A DNA stretch of 64,000 bases from Phycomyces blakesleeanus NRRL 1555(-) (taxonomy: Eukaryota; Mucoromycota; Mucoromycetes; Mucorales; Phycomycetaceae), in contig NW_017265148.1 in the NCBI RefSeq assembly GCF_001638985.1, positions 761,367 through 825,366 of the forward strand, given 5' to 3'. Within the stretch, counting starts at the first letter, position 1. Every line of letters begins with the position of its first letter. Positions 22,948-34,787 of the stretch are shown in pieces. The translations under genes and the position numbers were made by a program. The notes under the pieces were generated by a model. The model saw only the letters and a list, made by a program, of their open reading frames with translations, made no database searches and was not told the origin of the DNA.

Positions 22948-25057
22948 AATTTTAAGCAAAACTAAGGGAAATAATATCTCTTATTTAAAAATGGCAAAAA
23001 AAGCATCTATAAATAAAGCTAGAAAGAATATCTTAAGAACATAGAATATGTATTTTTTATATGTATTTTCCTTTATTGACTTACTGTCCCACACTGGGCA
23101 CAACTTTGGAATTTCTATCCAAATTACCTCAATCGAGAGACGGAAAGTCAAAAAGAAAGAAGTGATAGTAAAGATTCTTAAGCTAGTGTAGCATGGTGCA
23201 CGACTATATTTTTATAGAGCTTCTGTGACAATACACTAGAGGGAAAATATCTCTTATTAAGTACACATTTTCATTGAGCACTCCAAATCATCTAGGCTGT
23301 GGTAACGGGCGCGAGAATATGTATGGCTTGAATAAAAGTGTGACGTAGGAGTGTAAAAGTGGCTAAGGGAAATTGTTGCATTAATGCTTCAAACAGAATA
23401 TAAACGAGAAGACTGTATCCCAGGCGCGGTATGTAATATGATACCCAAAGAAAGAAAGAAAGAAAGAAAGAAGATGGCAGATATTCTGCACCGTTATCAC
23501 CTATATAACATATAAAGCTAACACTATGGTGGGATATCATGAGTTTAAGGTGGTATTTTGACTGAATCATTCATTTCTCATAGTGGACTGTGCTTTTTTA
23601 CCCTGTGTGTTCGTGTGTGTGTTTTAATTTCAATTTTTTTTCCATTTCTTTGTTATTAAAGTTCAAAAATGAAAGCACCTTTCCAATGCCCCCCTCTTGT
23701 CCTACTCTATATATGTATACTCTTTTAGCCTGATATCTTTGCAACCAACACTGGTCACAGTCTAGACAGTGCAAACAGCAATAAAACAATAAAACAATTC
23801 ACTGAGCTATTTAAATAATGTAATGATTTTCTATAAAAACATTCCAGGGTTACCTGGCGATAACTAGGGCAAAAAAATGTATTCTTCTTGTCAGTCCTCA
23901 TCTCACACAGAAACTCTCCGGAACAGCTTTCCTTAGCTTTGATGTACTTCCAATTTGAGAAACACGGGTGAGCCTTTCCGGACGCGTTTCAGCACGCCGC
24001 AATTTGTGAAAAATATACAAAAGGCTTAATACAACACCATAATAATGAATTCTAAAAACGTTATTCAAGCTATAATAAAGCCGTACCATCTAAATGATTC
24101 AAACCGGTAAACAGCCAGAATAATATATAGATATAACAAAAAAAGGGGAGTAATTATAAGATTACCCTGGAAACCCATGGTAGGTTGCGTTTGGTGTTTG
24201 AAAACAGATGTATGGGCGAGTGTTAGGGGTTTAATTAAACTTTTCAAGAAACGACTGGGTACACGAAGAGCAGTACTTGTATGTACTAAATTCGCCCATA
24301 AGAAAAAGATGCTGTAAAATGGATAATATTTAACATATACTGTATAGTGGAAATACAACATCTGTTTTATGACAGACGGGAAGATGTAGAGGAGGATGTA
24401 GATAAATTCTCTTAGAATCCAGTCAAAGCTTTATTTAATGAACAAATATATAATGATTATTACTGTTTTTAGAAATTACCTAGGTTTTCTTTATTGTAAA
24501 AAAACCTACACCTATTTTAGCAGCTTGTTACTATTGCTCACGTCAAAATCAATGAATATCATTCCGGGTCTTCTCGAATTATCATTTATCCTTCTATATC
24601 CCTTGATTTTTGTCCTCATTGAGTTTTACTACCTCATTATTTAGATATGTATTCCCGGAGGTTTTTACGATCTAGCTTTCATGCCTCTATAGCTCGTTTC
24701 CAAGACAATGCTACACTTTCTGGAAGTTATTCTGTAATAAACTATTTTATCCAAGTATTATGCACACGCAAACAAAGCATTTGTGTGACCAGAGATAGCA
24801 GTATCTAAGTACAAACTACCCAAACAAAGATACTACTTAACCTTTGTTACTTATAATTAACAAGACTTCTTTTTTTACTTAGTTCTAAGTCGTCATGTTT
24901 ATTTAATTGATATATGATAAAAAAATGAATATTTTAATTTTGAAATATTAGAAAACCCTCAATATGTATATCAAGTGCATGGAGCAAAACTGTTCGTGAC
25001 TGTTTGTTTATGCTTCTTGAGAGAATCCAAAGAATCCTCTGTTTTTTTATTATTCTT
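22948..25057. other. Gene-poor stretch between F-box paralogue 3 and the LRP1-like gene
   Basis: No intact gene. A short coding-like segment on the minus strand near 23900-24000 (KLRRAETRPERLTRVSQIG) has GC-richer composition but no recognisable relatives, start or splice context. A GAAA run lies at about 23450-23472, and TTTAG repeats (25081-25101) fall in the last intron of the next gene. Confidence 0.4.
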
Positions 25058-26084
25058 TTAATTTTGATAACCTAAATAATGTTTAGTTTAGTTTAGTTTA
25101 GACTTTTCTGAAAGTATTCCAGTATTATATTTACCTTGGAATGGATCCATGCGATTACGCTTACTCCGTGAGGTAGCACCCTTGACCTCACCTTCCTCTA
25201 AAAGCTCGTTTTCCTTCTTCTTCTTTTTATTCTTTTCTGAATCATTCTTTGCAGGCTCTTCTATTTGGAGTGTAATTGTAAGGTCTACTGTAAATAAATG
25301 TCTAATACCACACCCCGTTTTCAAGCCATGTTTTTATTACCTTGATCTGTACTGTCAATCTTGCGCTTCAAATCTGCACAAAACAAAAGGGTTCAAAAAC
25401 GTTGATATTCCAGCCATTACCAGTTCGTACACTCCTATTTGAATCGAATTGTTATATCTTACTTTCTTTGGACTCTTCAGGATCATTTACAAGAGCAGCC
25501 TTAATAAACCGTGCAGCTGCACCTTTGTCGATTTTCATAGAGGCTGTATAGAAAGAGTTAGTGATAGCTCTTTATATAATCCTTTGACTTGCAGAAGAAA
25601 AGCAGATAAACTTACCTTTGGGACCTCTTCCTTCAACACGCTTAATCTTATCGACGTAAGACATCACACGTTCCTACACACCATTCTTATTTGCTTAATG
25701 TATTCCAATCTTCGTTTCCAATAAGTTCTCAATTCTTACAATCTCTTTCATCACTTGATGTTCCTGCGGGTTATGGCCTTGTGTCCGCAAGTATGCTGTA
25801 CAAGCACAAAATAAATTATAAGAAAAGCATTAATTAGAATTACAAAATAAAAAATCATCACTTTGTAGCCCAATTGTCGATTAAAGGTACATACTATAGA
25901 ATAAACTGTTGATTGCATAAGAAATGAGCACCTGGAACTGTGCTCGCTCATTGACGGGGAGTTTAGTGTAAACTTCACTCATTGAATGTGAAAGAAGGGG
26001 TTCCAAATGACGGGCTACAAGTTCTGTACGCGAATTTAGTGCTTTCAAAGCTTTCTTTGCGATTTCCTTTTGTGCTGGATCCAT
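25058..26084 (-). CDS. LRP1: Exosome cofactor LRP1/RRP47 (C1D family), seven exons
   Basis: Sas10/C1D-family protein; yeast Lrp1/Rrp47 stabilises the nuclear exosome nuclease Rrp6 in rRNA and snoRNA processing. Exons in coding order: 26084-25895, 25795-25740, 25673-25616, 25543-25463, 25373-25341, 25260-25135, 25071-25058. They total 558 nt (185 aa). The helical C1D core is visible: LEPLLSHSMSEVYTKLPVNE, INSLFYTYLRTQGHNPQEH, then ERVMSYVDKIKRVEGRGPKA, MKIDKGAAARFIKAAL, and a Lys-rich tail with DPFQG. The last exon is inferred: splicing GTAAAT..TTATTTAG gives a DPFQGYQN end. Without it the frame continues to KYNTGILSEKSKLN. The spliced form looks more like fungal relatives, but this is not certain. 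Confidence 0.85.
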
Positions 26085-26434
26085 GATGAAATGTGTTATC
26101 TAATTAAACCGAAACTAAAAATAAGTGTAACAAAAAAAAAGTATGGTGAAATATCCAAAAACCAAGTCTCGAAATACAGGTCACAAAACAGAAGGTGGAT
26201 AAAAGTGATAAAATGGGATTATTTTTTGTTTCAAATATACAGATATACTTATATCTAATTATTTATTCATAAAGTAGGAGAGTAATAGATAGTCTTTGTT
26301 TATTGAAAAAAAAGAAGCGAAATACCACTGTATGTTAAATATAATGTATATTATAACATATTAACATAATAATATAAGATCATAGAATCATAGAATCATA
26401 CCAATAGTCGATTGCATGTATATCAACTAAAGAC
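26085..26434. other. Intergenic
   Basis: AT-rich spacer: LRP1-like promoter on one side, dienelactone hydrolase 3' flank on the other. Contains TATAA-rich repeats near 26335-26375. Confidence 0.5.
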
Positions 26435-27519
26435 TTAAAGGTGCTTATCAAAAAATTCAAAAACTCTGGACCAAGCAAGATCACGGATTGGCTTTTCTTC
26501 CTTCACAGGATCAGAATCCTTAGCAACCATATCCATATCCTTGCGAACAGAAATACTCCAGTCATCGACATTCAAGAAACCGTGGCCTTGATCAGGGTAA
26601 GTGTAGATGTGAACATCCTTGGTGTTTGCAACATCGAGCTCCAGTTGGCGGGCTATATATATATTACTGAGGATTAGTAACTATCCTTCAAATGATTATC
26701 TATATGTATGTGGGTATTACCAGAAGGAGGATCACTAAAACCAATTTGGTTGTCCTAAATCAAATCAATAAACATTATTATTATTTTGGTATATCTACGA
26801 TAATATATATATATACCTGTCCACCAAAATGTCCTTGGACAGCAGTATCCTTAGAAATATGAGTGACATCAAGCTTTCCAGAAGTGGTACCATAAAAGGT
26901 AATTGCAACTTGAATAGGAGCGCCCAACAGAGTAGCCTGATTAGCCAAGGCAAGGGAAAGAGCTCCACCCATACAGAATCCAATAGCACCAATACGTCTA
27001 TAAAAATGAAACAAGATTTAATTAAAAAAATCATTTGTTATATCAATATTTCTTCTGTTCTGAGCATACGTTTTGTTGGTGCTTCTTAAATGAGTCACCA
27101 ATTGCAACAGCTCTCCGATTGCAGCTTCAAAGTCAAGATGAGACATTAAATGACTTGCTTCCTATTAATTAAAGCATTCAATTAAACTTTTTTATAGTAT
27201 TTAAATATTATCTTATATTACCTCAGCTGTCAAGCCAATTTTTCCTTTGTAAAGATCCGGAACAACAACATGAGCACCACTGTTGTTTGCAATATGTTGA
27301 GCGTGACGCTTGATTTGTTCGTTGACTCCCCACCATTCTTGGAGGACCTAAGTATTTCATACACAAAAGTAAATGAGTTCTCTTTTTTGTTAATGTGGTA
27401 TACTTGTTTTTTTTTAAGAATAAATATATATAACAAGTAATACTTACAATGATGGCAGCATCGGGAATTTGCTTGGGACCCTGGGGCTCAAAGTGCAATA
27501 CTGGGAAAGAGAAAGACAT
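26435..27519 (-). CDS. Dienelactone hydrolase family protein 1, six exons
   Basis: Alpha/beta-hydrolase of the DLH family (carboxymethylenebutenolidase-like; natural substrate in fungi unclear). Exons in coding order: 27519-27448, 27347-27222, 27161-27070, 26997-26817, 26754-26721, 26652-26435. They total 723 nt (240 aa). The Cys nucleophile is in GAIGFCMGGALS (about residue 104), the catalytic Asp in GGQDNQIGF (junction of exons 4 and 5) and the His in PDQGHGFLN. WWGVNEQIK and HVVVPDLYKG are further family signatures. There is no signal peptide, so it is probably cytosolic. It is the downstream member of a same-strand pair with the gene at 30078-31188, with matching intron phases and nearly equal exon lengths. 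Confidence 0.93.
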
Positions 27520-28488
27520 GATAATTGAAATTTATATTCGATATATTGAACGAAGTGAGAAATATTGGCTCCAAGTATGCTCCTTTATATACAGAATTTA
27601 TTATACGATGAACTAGAAATTGGTCATCGTATCTAATGCACATGTTGTACTATTGGCAAGGAAAAACAAAGCCGTCTATTATTTTTCTAAGCGAGTATAC
27701 TAAATGTCCATTATGTAATATTTTATATGTGGCTTTAGTAAATCCACGTAAATACCGGTTTTCTAGTAAGATCTAAAGCTAATGTAACTGACTCTTTTGG
27801 AGTTCAGATATGAACCTTCTCCTCGAATGTTGTGTAGCGGAAATCGACAGATCCACACCCAAATAAGGAAAAATTCGCGTCTTCTTCATCAAGTTACCCA
27901 CAAATGGTTAAAGTGAATAAGCACAACCCAAGTTACCCTTGATTTTTCGACTAATAGAAGGAGTTTATTACCTAAAAACACACCAGTAGCTTATAAGCTA
28001 CGGGAAAAAACTCGGGATTTTCGAATTAGTGACTTTCTTTTTGGTCTATAATAATTAAAAATTCACCAAAAATTCAAAATGAAATAAGAAAGTCTCTGTT
28101 TTTTGAAGAAGTTGATAAAAAGCAAATTGACCACCGAAAATTAAATCTCCTGATAGACAAAAGTGCATTTTAACTACAGACTTTACATTTTTAGTAAGTG
28201 TTTATTGCAATTGATGGCTATTACAAGTCAGAAGTAAAGAGAAAGAAAATATCAAACTTTTATTACTTGAATAAAATATGTGAAGACAATTCAAAGACAC
28301 GCTAAAAAATTAGAATAGGGAAGTGTATGTCATCATTGTAAAATTACTATATTGATATTTCATATCAAAGAGTAACCAATACATTTGTACAAAATATATG
28401 ACGCTAATGACGACTTAGAAAATTTTTCTTTCTTGTTCTTTCTTTTGTTCATAACAAACCCTGACGCCGGATTTTTATTATTATCATG

Positions 28489-28717
28489 AATAATTAAGAA
28501 GATTCAGTAATTTATCTGCTTCAAGGTATGCGAGAAACACTTCGGGATATACAAGAAATGCTTATTATTTTGCAGAAGGGCCAAAAAGCACTCTAAAAGT
28601 AACAAGCATTCTACGACTGGAGATTTCTGAACTACCTAATGACATAAATGAATACACACTTGAGAAGCCCACCCCAGACTATGATGTAAGAAATAATAAA
28701 GCAAAGAAAAACATATA
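28489..28717 (+). other. Possible exon relic
   Basis: A stop-to-stop frame of about 75 codons without a usable ATG, reading RYARNTSGYTRNAYYFAEGP then STLKVTSILRLEISELPND. A GTAAGA follows a plausible coding end (TPDYD) and a TTTTGCAG precedes an inner part, so it resembles exon material. I recognise no family. It may be the remnant of a decayed gene or chance. Confidence 0.15.
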
Positions 28718-29594
28718 AGCTAATGTAAAGCAATATAGTTCTTTGATGTCCTAATCTCGAGATTAATGCTTGTATTAAAACTATAACTTTGAAACACGAC
28801 TTTAAAATGGAGTCATGTTCTTGGTTTAACTCAACAAGAAAAACAAAACAACTATTAACACGTTCACGTCTTATATGTAATGAAATGGCCGTCTATCTTT
28901 CTGTACAATCTTTAGAAATAAATCCAAATACGATGTCTATCTCAAGAAAACAAGGGCATAATGTGCGCCAAACATGTGTGTCTACTTAAACAAAGTTGCG
29001 TCGGCTTTACCACATGTCACAAAAACCGAATATTTGTTGCAAAAGTCTTTCAGTCATAGAAAAACCGCGTGAAGGAAAGAACTCGTAAGTTCATGTCAGG
29101 TAGGTATAATAAATTGTATACAATATGAAAACATGAAATTATTCAAATGATATTTAGCCAATACAATTAATGAATAAAGAATTGTCCTTTTTATAACAAT
29201 TAATAAAAGTATTTTTAAATAAAAATCCTCTATGAAATGAAACTTTTTTACCCAATTAAAATTGTGAACAAATCAGAATATATATAAATGAGGGCCATTT
29301 GAGAGAATGTTTCTGTTGAAATGACCAATACCATTGAAGCATATACAATAATAGAATGTATTTTATCCAATTAAAATAATTATAAAAACCAAAATAATAT
29401 TTTATTACCAATTTAAGAACTTCTTTTTTCATTCTTACCAATAGAAATCTTTTTATATTTTTTTTCCTACCAATGAAAATAAGGTTATAGCAGATGGATA
29501 AATATAGCGGGATATGAATAAAACCTAACATCAATAAGTCAACGGCGATTAAAATATATTACTTAAAAGGGAACTAGAGATTCCACTGCGATTC

Positions 29595-29655
29595 GCGAGA
29601 ATCCCCAGCTCAATCCCAAGCTGAATCTCCAGCTGAATCCCCAGCGGAATCCCCA
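29595..29655. repeat. Short tandem repeat, 11-12 bp unit
   Basis: About five degenerate units of the type CCCAGCTGAAT in otherwise AT-rich DNA. Confidence 0.6.
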
Positions 29656-30077
29656 CTTTTTTTCCCGTAGTGTTAATTAACATATGAATTGTCAAGTAGG
29701 CCTCAATAAAGTTAAGAACATATTCCGAATCTGTTATTCGAGAAGTCAACCTTGTCCCTTCATAACATATGCTAAATGCATGATAGATATTAAAATACCT
29801 TCTTTTCTTTATATTTACTTCAAAAAATTTATAGAAGCTTTGCCTTAATATTTCATATTTACACCCTGACCAAGTATAATCTGCCCTACATCATATTTAG
29901 CTCTATATAAAGCCATATTCACAGTACACACACACACACATATATATATATATAGGATGTTTATTTTTGATCCATTGGTGCTATGTATATAATTTATTCA
30001 CGAGGAATGAATATAAAAAAATTCTTCGATTATTTCTTTAATACATGTGTACACATTTCTGGTGAATTGAAGAATTA

Positions 30078-31188
30078 TTAAACAAGATGTTTGTGGAAGA
30101 AATCAAAGATTCGACTCCAAGCAAGATCACGGACTGGCTTCTCATCCTTCAAAGGATCAATTGATTTGTCAACCATTCCATTCTCTTTGCGCTTCGCAAT
30201 ACTCCATTCATCATCGTTCAAAAAGGCATGTCCTTGTTCTGGATAATTATATATGTGGAGATCATTGGCTCCTGAAACATCGACCTCCAGCTTACGAGCT
30301 ATATAAGAGTAAGCATACAAAATCAAATAAGTTATTAATTATATATTTATATATGTATATATATTACCTGAGGCAGGATCACTAAATCCATCCATTTGAT
30401 CCTATACCAAAAAAATATTAATATTTAAATCATTGTATATGCTTTTTATGACGTTTTTATAATATATATATTACCTTTCCACCAAAATGGCCCTGGACAG
30501 AGGTGGCTTTGGTAATCTTTTTGACGTCAAAGGGAGCACCAGGAATACCATAACAGGTGATAGCAACCTGAATAGGCTTACCATGTTCAGCTGCATTGGC
30601 AGCCAAAGCAAGTGACAGAGCACCACCCATGCAGAAACCGATAGCTCCGATGTGTCTATGAAAATCAAAAGATATTTAACGATTAAGTACGTTTTGACAG
30701 CAAAATATCATATATATATATACTTGTTTAGACATACGTTTTCTTCAGATCTCTCAAATATTCTACCAGCTGCTCAAGCTCTCCAATAGCTACTTTCCAA
30801 TCAAGGTTGCTCATCAAATGGCTTGCTTCCTATTGATCAATACGTTTTTAGTTTTTTGACGTATTTGATTATTATCCCTGTATTACCTCTGCTGTCAGGC
30901 CAATTTTTCCCTTGTAAAGGTCGGGAACAACGACATGTGCACCAGTGTTGTCCGCAATGCGTTGGGCATGTCTCTTGATCTGATCATTAATACCCCACCA
31001 TTCCTGAAGAACCTATAAAATATTAAAACAGAAAGGGAAACATAAACGCGTGTTTAATGATGTGTTATGCAGTATTGCTTATTCGCTAATAGACTTTTTT
31101 TTAGAGAGATACTTACAATGATAGCTGCGTTGGGGATGCTCTTGGTTCCCTTGGGATCGAATGAGAAGATTTTGAAAGGAAGTGACAT
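30078..31188 (-). CDS. Dienelactone hydrolase family protein 2, six exons
   Basis: Paralogue of the gene at 26435-27519. Exons in coding order: 31188-31117, 31012-30887, 30829-30738, 30655-30475, 30401-30368, 30298-30078. They total 726 nt (241 aa). Exon lengths 72, 126, 92, 181 and 34 are the same as in paralogue 1; only the last exon differs, by 3 nt. The catalytic Cys is in GAIGFCMGGALS, the Asp in GGKDQMDGF and the His in PEQGHAFLN. The N-terminus is MSLPFKIFSFDPKGTKSIPN. Role as for paralogue 1; a small-molecule ester or lactone hydrolase is likely but the substrate cannot be named from sequence. Confidence 0.93.
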
Positions 31189-31776
31189 AAGAAAATAAAT
31201 GAGAAAACAAAGCTCAAATTCTAGTGTCACTGTATTTTTAAGCATTTTGTTTCATGACTCAAAAAAATCGTCAAGGGCACGTTACGCGTGGTGCATTAGA
31301 CCGTACCCTTTTAGAAAGAAAGCATAAATATTGCTTAATCTTATAGTAATTTCTTTGGCATCTTTTTAGATGATTTATTGCATGATTTATAGACTATAGA
31401 TTTACATTACATGCTTTTTAAGCCTTCTTTTCTTTTTCTTTTCCTTTCTTTTTTTTTAAAAAAAAAACATATATATATGAATGTCTCTAAATATATAAAG
31501 ATATACAGTCAAAGAAGTATAATGCTTTAAATGGGGGGTTCTTTTTTATTATTGCTTTAATAGAGTAGGGGCGTTTATTTACACATTCATCCCTTCTTGC
31601 TCTTATTATTATTTAATTGTACGGTTGCATATGTGTATATACTTTGGTACATGTACATTGGATCTGGTTGTATTGATCTTCATATGAGGTTTAACTTTTG
31701 ATATCCTCATTAATGTGGGAAATATAAAGGAAAAAATATTATCCGGTGAAATGCTAATGATTGAAGATGTGTAGGC
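31189..31776. other. Intergenic
   Basis: Promoter side of dienelactone hydrolase 2 and 3' flank of the TPX2-like gene. Contains a CTTTTCTTTT/T-rich tract followed by A-rich DNA near 31425-31470. No gene recognised. Confidence 0.55.
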
Positions 31777-34700
31777 TTATAACATTGATGAGAAAGACGC
31801 GTTGGCCAATTCTTCTTGACGTGCCCTGTTTTTCCAAACCTCCAGACGCTCACGAAAAGAAGAACCATCATAATTGGTCTTGGCAAACAGCCCTGTCCTT
31901 TGGTTCGAAGCCGTTGTCTCTCTCTATTTGTGTTAGGTAAATCACCCTAACGATAGCAATAGACCATGGCAACCACAAGAAAAAATACATCCGTACTATT
32001 TATTGACTGACCTTGTTATGCGTCCGTAAAGAAGGTGACGATCTTCTGTACCGATTGTTGATATTTAACTGTTTTGTTTCATGGTCAAGATATGATTTCC
32101 GTGGTGGTCGTTGATCTGTCAGGAATTCTGGAGATTGAGGAATTGTTAGTCGCGGTCGCTTTGGCGGTGGCAGATCAAGAGGACCATCGAAACTAAATGT
32201 CTAAAGTAATCTTTTTTCATTTAGTTTACATGTAAAATACTAATTCAATCTTCACCTTTCTTCTGGCCGGCTTGACATTAGTGGACTGTTTAGAGCTATA
32301 GTCATCTGAATGATCTATTTCCATTCGACTAGTGTAAATAATTAGCAACGGCTCTTTCTTTATCTCTCTATCATTATATCCTCCCTAACTTACCTGGGAA
32401 GATACATTCTCGAGTCTGTAGCGAACACAGGACTTTTTGCGACAGTTGGTTCAATAGGTAGGTATGGAGATTTGTAATTCTAACACCCTCTCTTCATATC
32501 AGTCTCTCGTAGATTACCTTTATTATTATATTGTTCTTTACCTGTCCGCTCGTGTACATTTGACTGTATCTTCCTGTCGTCTCTTTCTTTTCTTGTAGTG
32601 GTACTACAGTCACACGTCTTGTAATAGGGGTTGGGGATGTGATTATCGATTCCCAGTGACGTGACCGTCTCTTGGATTCTGCAATAACACGTAAAGCACG
32701 CTGTGTCTTGTCTTCTATAAACTCTTCAATAGAAGGTCTTTTCTCTGATCTTAACTGTGTATACTCAACCTCGAGTGGCTCTTTATTTACAATATGTTGT
32801 GTGGCTTCTTGCGCATTCTGTAACTCCATTCTAATGGTTTCCATACCCTTGAATATTTCGTCTAGATCCTCTTTTCTCTGGATAGAGTTAGTATAAATCT
32901 CCGGTTCTTTTTCTTTTATCAATGGCTGTTCATTTTTGCGGGTAGTGTTTGTAGTTGAGAGAGGATGTGAGTATAAAGCATTCGGCTCATGCGGATGAGA
33001 TTTAGAAGGTGTTTGGTGCATATGCTGAAGAATGGTTGACTTTATAGTATTTGAGAATGAATCTTTGATCGAAAATGGTTCACTGGTGGTGGCGTTCGTG
33101 GGGGTTGCCTTTACTTTATCAAGACGAGGCACAGTAGACTTCAAAGTACTAGGCACTTGTTTTGATTTAATCTCATGTTGCTTTTTCTCTAGTTGTTTTT
33201 TAAAGATGTCATCCGAAAACAATGCAGTCTTTATCTTTTCTACATATCCATCTTCTGAAGGTTTTGAATGCGACCTATAGAGTGTATCGGGTTTACGTTT
33301 TGAGATTGGATGCGATGGAGGAGGTACAACAGATGCAAAGCTCTTTTTTACAGTAGGGTTTGATGAGGTTGGTCGTGACAGTAGTCTTGATTGTTGGGAA
33401 GGTATTCTTTGTGCATGCTGTACGGTTGGTTTGATAGATTTGACTTCCTTTGGGTTTGACTGCCCTGGTGTTTTTACTGCTATTTGTTCTTGTGGGTTTA
33501 AGAGAGGTGGTTTGGGTGGTTCTTTGGCTGAAACCTCCTGAATTGGTGGCGTTTGTTTGTGTATCTCTTTCGACAATGAAAAACTGGCTTGTGGATTGTC
33601 TGTATTTGGTTCATGTTCATTCTTCTCACTTGAATTTGGGGTTGTGAGCCTCGCAAACCTTGGTACATAAGGAGCAACACCCTTTCTCGCCGTTTCAGTA
33701 AGTGGTTTCGTTTCCTTTACCATTGTCGATATTGTTGCTATCCTCTTTTCTGGGGCTACATGATTTTTGGATATCGGTGAACCCGGTTTTTCTTTTAAAG
33801 GAGAGTCGCGTTGAATACTTTTCTTTGGTATCGTAAAATATTTTTTGGATGATGTTCCTGGTTTAAGTCGTTCTTGTGATCGTACTGTAGAATTCTTTGA
33901 GGCTGGGAAGCGTGGCATATAATGTGTTTTGGGAGCTGAATCGTTGGTTTGATGTGTTTTGGCTTGTTTCAGCGGAGATGGATTTACTTCAACACTTTCT
34001 TCAAAAGATCTCTTCTTGATTGATTTTTCCTCATATACATCTTTAGGTGGTTCACTCGTACTATACTTAGTTGGACCAAGACTGGGCTTTTGTGGTGGGT
34101 TGGGTGATGTGGCTGACCAAGAAATACCTTGAGTATCTTGCATTGGTTGAGAAATAGAATAATTCTCGCTCTTGTAATCATGTTGCTCGTTGCCTTTTTC
34201 CACGCCCTTCTCTTTCCCCTTGCCCTTATCAGCGGGGGTCGGCGGACGATTCGGTACATATCGTTCTGTTGCAGTGCTCGATGATGTTGATAGTGGTTGA
34301 CTAAGAGTGAATGGCCCAGCTAAGATGGAAGGCTTCGCTTTAGATTTGTCTATATTTTTTTGGGGGTTGGGTTTTGCGATAGGTGATGATCGTTGAGGTT
34401 CTCTTTGAATAAGTGCTTTACGAATGGGTGAATGTGGTTCTGTGTAGTTAGAATCAGGTTGACTTGGAGTGTGGATTGAAGGTGGGTCTCGGGGGACTTT
34501 GGCTGTTATTCCTGAGGGTCTTTTAATGGGAGCTTGTGTTGCTCTTTTGAAGAATGTATTTGGTTGTGGAATGCTTCTAGGAGGCCGTGGATTGTTTTCG
34601 AGGCGGTTTGCTGTGAATATGGATATGTATATATTGTTTGACCAAGTCAGCGCGATCCAAGCTCTGTTCAGTACAACATACCAAGCCAGGTATCGCTTTG

Positions 34701-34787
34701 AGAACTTTCGCCGTGAACCTGAGAGAAGTCTCGGTATCTTGGAGCATCAAAATCCCATTGGGAATTTGTTTGGTTTGATGGGACCAT
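31777..34787 (-). CDS. TPX2: TPX2-like spindle assembly factor, six exons (889 aa)
   Basis: Exons in coding order: 34787-34682, 34610-32542, 32479-32394, 32328-32256, 32200-32012, 31923-31777. They total 2670 nt, in frame. The N-terminus has WDFDAPRYRDFSQ then SDTWLANRLENN, the same order and spacing as the Aurora-A-binding segment of animal TPX2 (YSYDAP, an F-x-x-F pair, then a Trp followed by A-N-x-E-N). The centre is long, basic and Pro/Ser/Thr/Lys-rich, so probably disordered. The C-terminal part has TPX2-type motifs: EPTVAKSPVFATDSRM and RLTIPQSPEFLTDQRP. In animals and plants TPX2 nucleates spindle microtubules, activates Aurora A and is controlled by importin/Ran. The first intron carries a good branch site (GCTGAC) and a GTATGT donor, and it joins the Aurora-binding Trp-Leu to the rest in frame. 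Function is inferred from motifs only. Confidence 0.75.

Larger units (their letters stand above)
27520..30077. other. Gene-poor stretch between the two dienelactone hydrolase genes
   Basis: 2.6 kb of AT-rich DNA. It includes possible exon relics near 28.5-29.0 kb, listed separately, and a short tandem repeat of an 11-12 bp unit (CCCAGCTGAAT and variants) at about 29595-29655. A self-complementary TAGCTTATAAGCTA lies near 27987. Nothing intact is recognisable. Confidence 0.45.
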
